This document shows positions 1 through 7,900 of a stretch of DNA of 51,791 nucleotides, piece after piece (the first letter of the stretch is position 1; the number at the start of each line of letters is the position of its first letter). This DNA comes from an uncultured Clostridia bacterium (GTDB lineage: Bacteria; Bacillota; Clostridia; Christensenellales; Borkfalkiaceae). A program made the translations under genes and the position numbers. The stretch is taken from assembly GCA_944354265.1 (NCBI GenBank), contig CALVPX010000008.1, forward strand, positions 1 to 51,791. The letters run 5' to 3'. The notes beneath the pieces are model-generated. The model searched no databases and was not told the origin of the DNA. It saw only the letters and a program-made list of their open reading frames with translations.

Positions 1-398
1 TCTGACAAGATACGTTCGACTCCGCCTTCGGCTCCGCTCAGTATGACGGGTGCGGGACTCACTTAGTCGAAATGACAAATACATCAGTGTCATTTCGACC
101 GAAGAGAGGAGGAGAAGCCGACGACCGGAGCGGAGAAATCCCCCAAACGAAGTGTTATTAACGCCCCTTTTGTTTACCGTCGTTATCAAGTTGAGCAAAT
201 GCACCTCTCACCGTCATCTTGAGCGAAGGGCGCAAGCCCGTAGTCGAAAGATCTTGTTGAGATAAAATCATGCATGTTAATGCTGCATAGACTCGGTTTT
301 ATTCTGACAAGATACGTTCGACTCCGCCTTCGGCTCCGCTCAGTATGACGGGTGCGGGACTCACTTAGTCGAAATGACAGAAAGTAAATTTTCGTTAA
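1..398. repeat. Intergenic repeat block at the left edge
   Basis: No gene is credible here. A 77-bp segment at 1-77 recurs without mismatch at 303-379; both copies hold a reverse-oriented element running from CAAGATACGTTCGACT to GCTCAGTATGAC. Between them lie a forward element starting GTCATTTCGACC (about 91) and another starting GTCATCTTGAGC at 213. Each element has a variable GC-rich inner hairpin and complementary ends. The block directly follows the stop of the minus-strand EF-G-like gene, and no typical T-tract terminator is seen there. Confidence 0.85.
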
Positions 399-2441
399 TT
401 ATTTTATTAGTTGCTGAATAATGTTTTCAGGAGCCTGTTCGTACCTGTCGAATGTGGCGGTGAACTTGCCCCTGCCCTGCGTCATGGAGCGCAGCGAAGT
501 GGCGTAAGTCAAAATTTCCGCCTGCGGCGCGTCGGCCGTTATTATCTGCATGTCGTCTTTGGCATCCATGACAATAATTCTGCCTCTGCGCTTGGTCAAA
601 TCGCCCAAAACGTCGCCGAGGTACTTTTCGGGCACGGCTATCCTCATCTTGCATATGGGTTCAAGTATGGTGGGGCTTGCCTTCTTCATGCCCTCTTTAA
701 AGGCTATTTCGGCCGCCGCCTTGAATGCCGCCTCGCTGCTGTCTACGTCGTGGTAGCTGCCGTCGTACAGCACGGCCTTTATGTTCATAACGGGGTAGCC
801 CGCAAGTACGCCGTTTGAAAGGCACTCGGTAATGCCCTTTTCAACTGCGGGTATGTACTGCTTGGGTACGGCGCCGCCCACGACCTCTTCGGCAAATTCA
901 AAGGGCTGTTCGCTCGGCTCAAACCTCATCTTGCAGTGGCCGTACTGCCCGTGGCCGCCCGTCTGCTTTTTATATTTGCCCTCGGCGGTGGAGGTGGCAA
1001 GTATGGTCTCGCGGTAGGCTATCTTGGGCGCCTTTAAAACTGCGTCGGCACCGAATTTAGATTTAAGCTTTTTGACAATTATGTCAAGGTGCACTTCGCC
1101 CTGACCGCCCAAGAGCGATTCGCCCGTCTCTGCGGCCTTTGTCACCACAAAGCTCTTGTCCTCTTCGGCAAGGCGGTTGAGGCCGTTAAAAACTTTGTCC
1201 TCGGTGCCCTGCGTCTTGGCGTATACCGCCATGTAAAGGTTGGGGCGGGGGAAGGGTATGGCGTCAAACTTTACCTGCGCATTTTCGTCGCACAGCGTGT
1301 CGCCCGTGCCCGTGTTGGTCAGTTTTGCCACGGCGCCAATGTCGCCCGCGGTCAGCTCGGCAACAGCTTCCTGCTTCTTGCCGTTGGTTACGTACAGCGC
1401 GGCTATCCTTTCGCTAGTGCCCGTGTTGGGGTTGTACAGGGTGGAGCCCGCCTTCAGCACGCCGCGGTTTACCCTTAAATAGTTGAGCTTGCCCACAAAG
1501 GGGTCAACGGTAGTCTTGAATACCTGCGCGGCAACGGGGCCGTCCTCTTCACATTCAACGTTTATAACCTTGCCCGTGGCAACGTCGGTCGCAAGCAGAT
1601 CTCTGCGCTCTGCGGCCTGCGGAACGTACTTTACGATTTCGCTCATCAGATTGATTACGCCGCGGTTGTTGAGTGCGCTGCCCGCCATAACGGGTATTAC
1701 GTTCATGTTGGCAATGCCCTTGCGTATGCCGTGTATGCACTCGTCGCGCGTCAGCGTGCCCGTCTCAAAATATTTCTCCAACAGCACGTCGTCGTTTTCG
1801 GCGGCCGTCTCGGTCAGGGCAAGCTTCATCGCTTCGAATTCTTCCATCATGTCGTCGGGAATGGCAATCTCTTCGGTGCCCGTCTGCGAAAATTTAAACG
1901 CCCTCTCGGTCAGTGCGTTGATTATGCCCTCCATCTTGCCGCCACGCATAATGGGCAGCTGAATGGGCGCAATCTTTGCCGGATATGCCTGCCTCAGGGC
2001 CTCAACCGTGCCGTGGTAGTCGGCGTTGTCCTTGTCCATGCCGTTTATGAATATGACCATGGGCTTTTCGCTCTTCATGCAAAGGTTAATCGCCTTTTCT
2101 GTTCCCACGGTCACCGTGCCTGTGGGGCCCATAACGATGAGTGCAGCGCCGCATGCGCGCATTGCCTCGTTGAGTTCGCCCTCAAAATCCAAAAATCCGG
2201 GCACGTCCAAAATGTTTATCTTTGTCTCGCGCCAATAGGTGTGGCATACCGTGAGGGAGATGGACATCTTCCTTGCAATTTCCTGTTCGTCGTAGTCCGA
2301 AACGGTGGTGCCGTTTTCAATCTTGCCCATGCGCGAAAGCGAATGGCCGTTGAACAGCATGGCCTCGCACAGCGTGGTCTTGCCCTCGCCGCTGTGCCCT
2401 ATAATTGCAACGTTGCGGATGTCCTGTGCAGAAATAGACAT
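399..2441 (-). CDS. EF-G-like translational GTPase (EF-G2 type paralogue)
   Basis: A 680-aa protein with the full EF-G layout: an N-terminal G domain, domain II and C-terminal domains ending in the EF-G fold (TKRRGRIIVMD near residue 610). The GTPase motifs deviate from canonical EF-G. G1 is GHSGEGKTT at residues 15-23 (canonical AHIDAGKTT). G2 lacks the RGITI threonine and reads KMSIS. G3 is DVPGF at 79-83 instead of DTPGH, losing the catalytic histidine. G4 is NGMD at 133-136 instead of NKMD. The first two changes resemble the EF-G2 paralogue family, whose role is unclear and which is generally not the main translocase; the missing lysine of NKxD is less usual. The start has a strong AAGGAGG upstream. 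The gene has its own promoter and diverges from the lipoprotein gene. Confidence 0.9.
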   Translation of the reverse strand: MSISAQDIRNVAIIGHSGEGKTTLCEAMLFNGHSLSRMGKIENGTTVSDYDEQEIARKMSISLTVCHTYWRETKINILDVPGFLDFEGELNEAMRACGAALIVMGPTGTVTVGTEKAINLCMKSEKPMVIFINGMDKDNADYHGTVEALRQAYPAKIAPIQLPIMRGGKMEGIINALTERAFKFSQTGTEEIAIPDDMMEEFEAMKLALTETAAENDDVLLEKYFETGTLTRDECIHGIRKGIANMNVIPVMAGSALNNRGVINLMSEIVKYVPQAAERRDLLATDVATGKVINVECEEDGPVAAQVFKTTVDPFVGKLNYLRVNRGVLKAGSTLYNPNTGTSERIAALYVTNGKKQEAVAELTAGDIGAVAKLTNTGTGDTLCDENAQVKFDAIPFPRPNLYMAVYAKTQGTEDKVFNGLNRLAEEDKSFVVTKAAETGESLLGGQGEVHLDIIVKKLKSKFGADAVLKAPKIAYRETILATSTAEGKYKKQTGGHGQYGHCKMRFEPSEQPFEFAEEVVGGAVPKQYIPAVEKGITECLSNGVLAGYPVMNIKAVLYDGSYHDVDSSEAAFKAAAEIAFKEGMKKASPTILEPICKMRIAVPEKYLGDVLGDLTKRRGRIIVMDAKDDMQIITADAPQAEILTYATSLRSMTQGRGKFTATFDRYEQAPENIIQQLIK

Positions 2442-2497
2442 ATCTAAATTTCCTCCTTAAACTTTACCTATAGAAAACTATAGCTCATCATATATCC

Positions 2498-2526
2498 ATT
2501 ATAAATTAAAATCGTCAAGAAATCAA
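2498..2526 (-). promoter_or_regulatory. Promoter of the EF-G-like gene
   Basis: On the minus strand, TTGATT (2521-2526) and TATAAT (2498-2503) are separated by exactly 17 bp. The predicted leader carries a small hairpin, CTATAG-AAAA-CTATAG (2468-2483), ahead of the ribosome binding site. Confidence 0.6.
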
Positions 2527-2545
2527 TACCCAATTTAAAAATAAT

Positions 2546-2625
2546 TATATTGCGCGTGTCGGGGCGCAATATAAGTGCCCTTTGTAAAGCCCGATGCTAA
2601 GTAAATTTTACAAATGTAAAGCTGA
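2546..2625. promoter_or_regulatory. Dyad-rich segment between divergent promoters
   Basis: A perfect 10-bp inverted repeat, TATATTGCGC / GCGCAATATA (2546-2555 and 2564-2573), is followed by a second dyad around TTTGTAA...TTACAAA (about 2581-2614). It lies between two predicted divergent promoters and outside both predicted transcripts, so a protein-binding operator is more likely than an RNA. The bound factor is unknown. Confidence 0.35.
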
Positions 2626-2630
2626 AAAAT

Positions 2631-2659
2631 TTGCTTTTCTGCCTGCAAAGGATTAAAAT
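2631..2659 (+). promoter_or_regulatory. Promoter of the small lipoprotein gene
   Basis: TTGCTT (2631-2636), a 17-bp spacer and TAAAAT (2654-2659). A strong TAAGGAGGT site follows just before the ATG at 2690. Confidence 0.5.
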
Positions 2660-2689
2660 ATATCTGATCTAAATTAAGGAGGTCAGCGT

Positions 2690-3190
2690 ATGCTTAAAAG
2701 AAAAGCTATTGCACTGTGCACTTTTGTGCTCATTTTGTGTCTTGGAACTTTTTTGCCCGCCTGCAGCGATGAGCAGGCGCAGAGCGAGCCCGAAAATCCG
2801 TGGGAGGACTACACCCCCGCAGGATTGTTCTTTTACCTTGAGGACGCCTACGAATACGGCATGTTTACTCATGAGCAGCTCGAACAGATAGCGTATAATT
2901 ACAATAACAATATTTACCCTACCGAAGGTTTCAGCGACGAGCTCGACTATCAGATGCGTTCAGACGTCGCCTATTACAGCTACATATACAACCCGTCATT
3001 CAGAACGCAGTATCCTGAAGATTATTCATTAATTTATTATGGTTGCTATAACGATTGCTACACAATACTGATGGACAATGAAAATGCAACCTGTCCCGCA
3101 GATATTGTCGATGATTGGGAGGATATCGGCGGCGTGCAATTTCATCGCCGCTCATACGCAGATTTGCTGATATGGAAACGATTGTATTAA
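2690..3190 (+). CDS. Small lipoprotein of unknown function
   Basis: A 166-aa protein that I do not recognise. It has a classical lipoprotein signal: a basic start (MLKRK), a hydrophobic stretch to about residue 20 and the lipobox LPAC, which predicts a lipidated cysteine near residue 24 and attachment to the outer face of the membrane. The mature part is acidic and very rich in Tyr, Asp and Asn, with no catalytic motif I can identify. The start is supported by TAAGGAGGT. It stands alone, divergent from the EF-G-like gene. A GC hairpin at about 3266-3294 may end the transcript. Confidence 0.75.
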   Translation: MLKRKAIALCTFVLILCLGTFLPACSDEQAQSEPENPWEDYTPAGLFFYLEDAYEYGMFTHEQLEQIAYNYNNNIYPTEGFSDELDYQMRSDVAYYSYIYNPSFRTQYPEDYSLIYYGCYNDCYTILMDNENATCPADIVDDWEDIGGVQFHRRSYADLLIWKRLY

Positions 3191-3265
3191 AGGGGGTTTA
3201 ATCGACCTGAAAAATAGGTACGTTAGCCGCGATTGCAAACAATGCTAAAGATCTATAAAAATTAG

Positions 3266-3294
3266 GCGCCCGCGCTTTTTAAAAGCACGGGCGC
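3266..3294. terminator. Probable terminator after the small lipoprotein gene
   Basis: GCGCCCG, one C/A mismatch and GCTTTT pair with AAAAGC and CGGGCGC, followed by TATTTT. The T-tract is short, so strength is uncertain. Confidence 0.45.
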
Positions 3295-3313
3295 TATTTT
3301 GCATAAAAATTAA

Positions 3314-3342
3314 TTTACTTTTCGCTGACTTTTTTATATAAT
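3314..3342 (+). promoter_or_regulatory. Candidate lepA promoter
   Basis: TTTACT (3314-3319), a 17-bp spacer and TATAAT (3337-3342). If it is used, the lepA leader is about 220 nt long and contains the inverted repeat pair at 3411-3522. Confidence 0.4.
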
Positions 3343-3410
3343 TGTATAAATAGGAATTATTAATTACGGAGAGGTATTGTGCAGGGGACAAAGCTATATT
3401 GCTCCGCAAT

Positions 3411-3522
3411 GTCATACTGAGCGGAGTGAGGAGCATTGCGACGAACGCAGTCGAATGTATCTTGTTCGGTTTCATATAAGGCAAGATCTTTCGACTTCGC
3501 CTTCGGCTTCGCTCAAGATGAC
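3411..3522. repeat. Inverted pair of GTCAT-type intergenic elements
   Basis: A forward element (GTCATACTGAGCGG to GTATCTTG, 3411-3464) faces a reverse element (CAAGATCTTTCGACTT to CAAGATGAC, 3482-3522). Together they could form a long imperfect hairpin. The pair lies between the candidate lepA promoter and the lepA start. Confidence 0.75.
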
Positions 3523-3571
3523 ATGAAACACCCCCTACCTCCTAACCCCTAATATTTAAAATATAAAATTT

Positions 3572-5380
3572 ATGAAAAAACCCAACGCCAACATACGCAA
3601 CTTTTGCATAATCGCCCACATAGACCACGGCAAATCCACCCTCGCCGACAGGCTGATAGAGATGACGGGTCAGGTCTCCAAGCGCGAAATGGAGGCTCAG
3701 CTTTTAGACTCCATGGATATCGAAAGGGAGAGGGGCATAACCATCAAGCTCGCCCCCGTGCGCATGTTCTACACCGCCGACGACGGCGAGGAATATATCT
3801 TCAACCTCATCGACACGCCCGGCCACGTCGACTTCACTTACGAAGTCTCCCGTTCATTGGCAGCGTGCGAGGGCGCAATCCTCGTTGTCGATGCCTCGCA
3901 GGGCATCGAGGCGCAGACTCTCGCAAACGTCTACCTCGCCCTTGAAAACAACCTCGAAATTCTGCCCGTCATAAATAAGATAGACCTTCCCTCCGCCCGC
4001 CCGGACGAGGCCAAAAAGGAGATAGAGGAGGTAATCGGCCTCGACGCGTCCTATGCTCCCCTCGTCTCTGCAAAGGAGGGCACCAAGATAAAGGAGGTGT
4101 TGGAGGACATAGTAAAGTACTTCCCCGCTCCCTCGGGCGATGAGGACGCTCCCTTGAAGGCGCTCATCTTCGACAGCTATTACGACAACTACAAGGGCGT
4201 AATTCTCTTCGTCCGCGTCAAGGACGGCAAGGTCAACGTGGGCGACAGAATAAAGGGCTTCCGCTCGGACAAGGTTTACGACGTGGTGGAGGTGGGCGTA
4301 TTCGCCCCCCACACTGTCCCCAAGGACGGCCTGTTTGCGGGCGAAGTCGGCTACATCGCCGCGTCAATCAAGTCCATTCAGGACGTCGCCGTCGGCGACA
4401 CCGTAACCAATGCCGACAATCCCGCCTCCGAACCTCTTCCCGGCTACAAAAAGGTGCAGTCGGTCGTGTTCTGCGGCATCTATCCCCTCGACGGCTCCAA
4501 ATTCAACGACTTAAAGGAGGCGCTCTTAAAGCTGCAGCTCAACGACGCCTCCCTCATATTCGAACCCGACACGTCGGTCGCCTTGGGCTTCGGCTTCCGC
4601 TGCGGCTTTTTGGGGCTTCTGCACATGGAGATCATTCAGGAGCGCGTCGAGCGCGAATTCGGGCTCGACATAATAACCACCGCCCCGTCGGTCAGCTATA
4701 AGGTCGTAAAGACAAATGGCGAGGAACTGTTTGTCGACAATCCCTCGCACCTGCCTCCTCAGTCAGAGATTGACTACATGGAGGAGCCAATAGTCAAGTG
4801 CGATATCTATTCCCCGCCCGACTACTTGGGGCAGATAATGGACCTCTGCCGCGACAAGCGCGGTGTGTTCATCTCCATGAACTATCTCGACGCCAACCGC
4901 GTTCAGCTCATCTACAAACTGCCCCTCAACGAAATCATCTTTGACTTCTTCGACCAAATAAAGTCCCGCACCCGCGGCTATGCCTCATTCGACTACGAGT
5001 TGGAGGGGTACGAGCGCAGCAAACTCGTCAAGCTCGACATTTTATTGAACGGCGAAGTGTGCGACGCGCTGTCCATGATAGTGCACGAGGATTCGGCCTA
5101 CTCTCGCGGCCGCACGCTGTGCGAAAACTTAAAGGAGGCCATCCCCCGTCAATTGTTCGAAGTGCCCGTTCAGGCGGCAATCGGCGGCAAAATAATCGCA
5201 AGGGAGACCGTAAAGGCCGTCCGCAAGGACGTCTTGGCCAAGTGCTACGGCGGCGACATAACCCGCAAAAAGAAACTTCTTGAAAAGCAAAAAGAGGGCA
5301 AAAAGCGCATGCGCTCCATCGGCTCGGTTGAAGTGCCGTCGGAGGTGTTTATGGAGATCTTGAAAACCAACAAAGACTAG
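3572..5380 (+). CDS. lepA: Elongation factor 4 (LepA), ribosome-associated GTPase
   Basis: A 602-aa protein of normal LepA length. It has the intact P-loop AHIDHGKST (residues 15-23), RGITIK in switch I, DTPGH near 82 and NKID near 136. The C-terminal LepA-specific domain is present and ends in [16 protein letters not shown], a hallmark of EF4. LepA acts on stalled or assembling ribosomes in the cytoplasm. The ATG at 3572 fits the family N-terminus, but it is preceded by an A/T-rich stretch with no Shine-Dalgarno sequence, so initiation may rely on the unstructured leader. hemW lies two genes downstream, an association common in Bacillota. Confidence 0.97.
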   Translation: MKKPNANIRNFCIIAHIDHGKSTLADRLIEMTGQVSKREMEAQLLDSMDIERERGITIKLAPVRMFYTADDGEEYIFNLIDTPGHVDFTYEVSRSLAACEGAILVVDASQGIEAQTLANVYLALENNLEILPVINKIDLPSARPDEAKKEIEEVIGLDASYAPLVSAKEGTKIKEVLEDIVKYFPAPSGDEDAPLKALIFDSYYDNYKGVILFVRVKDGKVNVGDRIKGFRSDKVYDVVEVGVFAPHTVPKDGLFAGEVGYIAASIKSIQDVAVGDTVTNADNPASEPLPGYKKVQSVVFCGIYPLDGSKFNDLKEALLKLQLNDASLIFEPDTSVALGFGFRCGFLGLLHMEIIQERVEREFGLDIITTAPSVSYKVVKTNGEELFVDNPSHLPPQSEIDYMEEPIVKCDIYSPPDYLGQIMDLCRDKRGVFISMNYLDANRVQLIYKLPLNEIIFDFFDQIKSRTRGYASFDYELEGYERSKLVKLDILLNGEVCDALSMIVHEDSAYSRGRTLCENLKEAIPRQLFEVPVQAAIGGKIIARETVKAVRKDVLAKCYGGDITRKKKLLEKQKEGKKRMRSIGSVEVPSEVFMEILKTNKD

Positions 5381-5843
5381 TTTTGTTTCGCACAATATCT
5401 GCGTCGCAATACTTTGTTGAGCTTGCGTTTGCCCTCGGTCACATACGTCATTGTATGCTCCCGTCGGGACAATCCGCGCTCGCCTCGTCTTGCTCGCATC
5501 TCTTGCACGAAACCCGCCGACCGGGGTTGGTCTTAATTCCGTGCCCCCTTTTCCCTATGTCATTTCGACCAAGCCCGCCAAAGGCGGGCGCGCGGAGAAA
5601 TCTCCATAAACGAAGTGGCGTAAAGCGTTGCTCCGTACCCTGTCATCTTGAGCGGAGGGCGTTAGCCCGTAGTCGAAAGATCTTGCGGGGCGCAAATCGA
5701 ACAAGATGTTTCGACTGCGATGCCGCTATCGCTTGCATCTTCGCTCAACATGACAAAGGTACCCGCCCACCCGCCCTTATATCCCATTTCCCCACAAAAT
5801 AAACTGCGTAGAGCAGATAAAATAAACATTTCAAGGTAAAATT
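5381..5843. repeat. Repeat-filled gap between lepA and the alkyltransferase gene
   Basis: Just after the lepA stop is a stretch reading GCGTCGCAATACTTTGT with CGTCTTGCTCGCATCTC further on; related text follows the guaA and cdaA stops. Then come a forward GTCATTTCGACC element (5559-5616), a forward GTCATCTTGAGC element (5642-5685) and a reverse CAAGATGTTTCGACT element (5702-5754). No gene or clear intrinsic terminator is seen. Confidence 0.75.
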
Positions 5844-6176
5844 ATGGAAGGATTTTTTGAAAATGTCTACAAAATAGTGTGCTCCATCCCCCGCGGCAAG
5901 GTGCTGTCTTATGGCGACGTCGCCCGCGCCGCAGGCAGACCCAAAATGTCCCGTCAGGTCGGTTGGGCGCTGCACTCAAACCCCCGCCCCGGCGAAATCC
6001 CCTGCCACAGGGTGGTGTTCAACGACGGCTGTTTAAGCTCCGGCTTTGCCTTCGGCGGCCCCGAAGTTCAGGCCGCGCTCCTTCAGGAGGAGGGAGTGGA
6101 GGTCGTCGACTTGAAGGTAGACATGTCCAAATACCGTTGGGACATGTCCGGTCTGACAAACTCTTCCGTCGGTTGA
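5844..6176 (+). CDS. O6-alkylguanine-DNA alkyltransferase domain protein (MGMT/ATL-like)
   Basis: A 110-aa protein made only of the C-terminal DNA-binding/active-site domain of O6-methylguanine-DNA methyltransferases. It has the helix-turn-helix region (GKVLSYGDVARAAGRP), an asparagine-hinge-like segment (ALHSNPRP) and the active-site motif PCHRVV with Cys54. Full MGMTs are about 160-180 aa and have an extra N-terminal domain, absent here. Alkyltransferase-like (ATL) proteins have this short form but replace the cysteine, usually giving PWHR. This protein keeps the cysteine, so direct dealkylation is possible; otherwise it would flag lesions for excision repair. A weak AAGG precedes the ATG. 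It lies 16 bp upstream of hemW. Confidence 0.88.
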   Translation: MEGFFENVYKIVCSIPRGKVLSYGDVARAAGRPKMSRQVGWALHSNPRPGEIPCHRVVFNDGCLSSGFAFGGPEVQAALLQEEGVEVVDLKVDMSKYRWDMSGLTNSSVG

Positions 6177-6192
6177 TAATTCAGGAGCATAA

Positions 6193-7305
6193 ATGGCAGG
6201 CATCTACGTTCACGTTCCCTTCTGCAAGCAAAAGTGCCGCTATTGCGACTTTGTGTCCTTCCCCGAAAAGATAGGCCTTTCGGAGAGCTACATGGCGTGC
6301 GTCTACCGCGAAATGGCAATGCGCGCCCCCGAGCTCAAGGACTACAAGTTTGACACGCTCTACATAGGCGGCGGCACGCCATCCGTCATCGACGAAAGTT
6401 ACATCGCAATGCTCGTTGCCGCGGCCAAAAAGCACTACAATCTTTCCAAGGACGCGGAGATAACCATAGAGATGAACCCCGGCACGGTGTCCGCCTCTAA
6501 AATCGACCTGTATAAAAAGGTGGGCATCAACCGCTTTTCGGTGGGGTTGCAGTCTGCAAACGATAAAATTCTTGCCGACCTCGGCAGGGTGCATACCTTG
6601 AATCAGTTCATAACGTGCGCCAAACTCTTAAAGGGCTGCAACTTCTCCGTCGACATAATGATAGGCTTAAAGGGGCAGACCCTCGAAGATATATCGCAGG
6701 CAATCGATGTCGCCGCCCTGTACGGGGCAAGTCACATCTCCATGTATGCCCTCACGCCCGAGGACGGCACTCCCATCTATACCGACTACCTCAACGGCGA
6801 ACTTCCCGACTCCGACGAGGTTGCCGAACAGTACGCCTTCGGCGTCAAAAAGCTCAAGGAACTTGGCTTTGAGCGGTATGAAGTGTCCAACTTCTGCAAA
6901 AAGGGCAGGGAGAGCCGCCACAATTTAAACTATTGGCGCCGCGGCGAATATATCGGCTTCGGCGTGTCGGCTTCAAGTCACATAAACAACGTGCGCTTTA
7001 CAAACACGTTCGACCTCGACGAATATTTCAAGTGCATAATTTCCAACCACTTCGCCATAATCGACAGGACGGAGATAACCCCTCCCGAACAGCGCGACGA
7101 ATATGTAATGCTCGCCATGCGCACGGCGGCGGGAGTGGACACCGTCGAGTATGAGCGGCTGTTCAACCTGTCGTTCATGCAGGAATATGCCGCAGCCATC
7201 GCAAAAAACAGGGACTATCTCAACATTTCCGACGGCAGGGTGAGCATAAAGGACGAGTATCTCTTTGTGCAGAACACCATAATCGTCGATTTCTTAAAGG
7301 CGTGA
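6193..7305 (+). CDS. hemW: HemW-type radical SAM heme chaperone
   Basis: A 370-aa protein. The radical-SAM cluster motif CKQKCRYC places Cys11, Cys15 and Cys18 in the CX3CX2C spacing of the HemN/HemW branch. IGGGTPS near residue 57, the glutamate region EMNPGT and SVGLQS are the usual SAM-binding and barrel motifs. HemW proteins bind heme and deliver it to membrane targets, whereas true HemN oxidises coproporphyrinogen; the length and N-terminus favour HemW. No other heme gene is visible in the window. A weak AGGAG precedes the ATG. The acetyltransferase gene begins right after its stop. Confidence 0.92.
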   Translation: MAGIYVHVPFCKQKCRYCDFVSFPEKIGLSESYMACVYREMAMRAPELKDYKFDTLYIGGGTPSVIDESYIAMLVAAAKKHYNLSKDAEITIEMNPGTVSASKIDLYKKVGINRFSVGLQSANDKILADLGRVHTLNQFITCAKLLKGCNFSVDIMIGLKGQTLEDISQAIDVAALYGASHISMYALTPEDGTPIYTDYLNGELPDSDEVAEQYAFGVKKLKELGFERYEVSNFCKKGRESRHNLNYWRRGEYIGFGVSASSHINNVRFTNTFDLDEYFKCIISNHFAIIDRTEITPPEQRDEYVMLAMRTAAGVDTVEYERLFNLSFMQEYAAAIAKNRDYLNISDGRVSIKDEYLFVQNTIIVDFLKA

Positions 7306-7307
7306 TA

Positions 7308-7814
7308 ATGAATGAATATACGGTCGAGCCCGCAGCCATGGGCGACCTTGAAAAGATAACTGAAATCTTCGCTGCAGCCCGCGCCTTCATGGCGGAGCAG
7401 GGCAATCCGCAGTGGTCTGACGGCTTTCCGGACGGCGCGTTTTTAAGCAAAAAAATTGCCGACGGCGACATGTACAAGCTTACCTGCGGCGGGTGCATTG
7501 CCGCCGCGTTCTCCGTCCTTGAGCATGATGAAGAATATGAACGCATAGACGGCGCGTGGCTTACAGACGGCAACTATTTTGCCGTGCAAACTATAGCCGT
7601 TTCGCCTTCGTTTCGCGGAAAGGGCTGTGCCCGCTATATCTTTTCAGCCGCCCAAACAATGGCAAGCAAAAGGCAAAAGGTCAGCATAAGAATGTCTACG
7701 CACGAAAAAAATATCCCCATGCGCACCCTCGTTCAGTCGCTCGGCTTTACCTGCTGCGGAACCATAAAGGTGGGCGGCAATCAGCCGCGGATTGCATACG
7801 AAAAACTCATTTAA
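7308..7814 (+). CDS. GNAT family N-acetyltransferase
   Basis: A cytoplasmic acetyltransferase of about 168 aa. The GNAT core is visible: a beta-strand with VQTIAVSPSFRGKGCARYI (motif A, acetyl-CoA pyrophosphate loop R/Q-x-x-G-x-G/A), followed by a helix and a C-terminal strand (SLGFTCCGTIKVGG). The substrate cannot be told; the C-terminus resembles small-molecule or protein N-acetyltransferases. I chose the ATG at 7308, which has AAGG at a good distance. A GTG at 7302 in the same frame would overlap the hemW stop. It is probably co-transcribed with hemW and is followed by a strong terminator. Confidence 0.85.
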   Translation: MNEYTVEPAAMGDLEKITEIFAAARAFMAEQGNPQWSDGFPDGAFLSKKIADGDMYKLTCGGCIAAAFSVLEHDEEYERIDGAWLTDGNYFAVQTIAVSPSFRGKGCARYIFSAAQTMASKRQKVSIRMSTHEKNIPMRTLVQSLGFTCCGTIKVGGNQPRIAYEKLI

Positions 7815-7827
7815 TTGAAAAAAATAG

Positions 7828-7857
7828 GGCCGCCCGTGCTGTGCACGGGCGGCCTTT
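7828..7857. terminator. Terminator between convergent genes
   Basis: A perfect 12-bp stem, GGCCGCCCGTGC / GCACGGGCGGCC (7828-7839 and 7843-7854), with loop TGT, then TTT. An A-rich stretch lies on the left, so it may act for both converging transcripts. Confidence 0.8.
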
Positions 7858-7900
7858 AATCATCGTTCGCTGCGGCATATCCCGCACCCAACCAAAATTT

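Noticed and set aside
50-265. Open frame of 71 codons on the + strand at the left edge
   Set aside because: It is made of repeat-element text with no ribosome binding site or recognisable protein features.
1-379. Insertion sequence ends
   Set aside because: The direct repeat is exact, but no transposase gene or typical terminal inverted repeats with target duplications are seen.
411-2447. Long + strand open frames opposite the EF-G-like gene
   Set aside because: They are antisense shadows of a clearly coding gene with strong codon bias; the translations show no family features.
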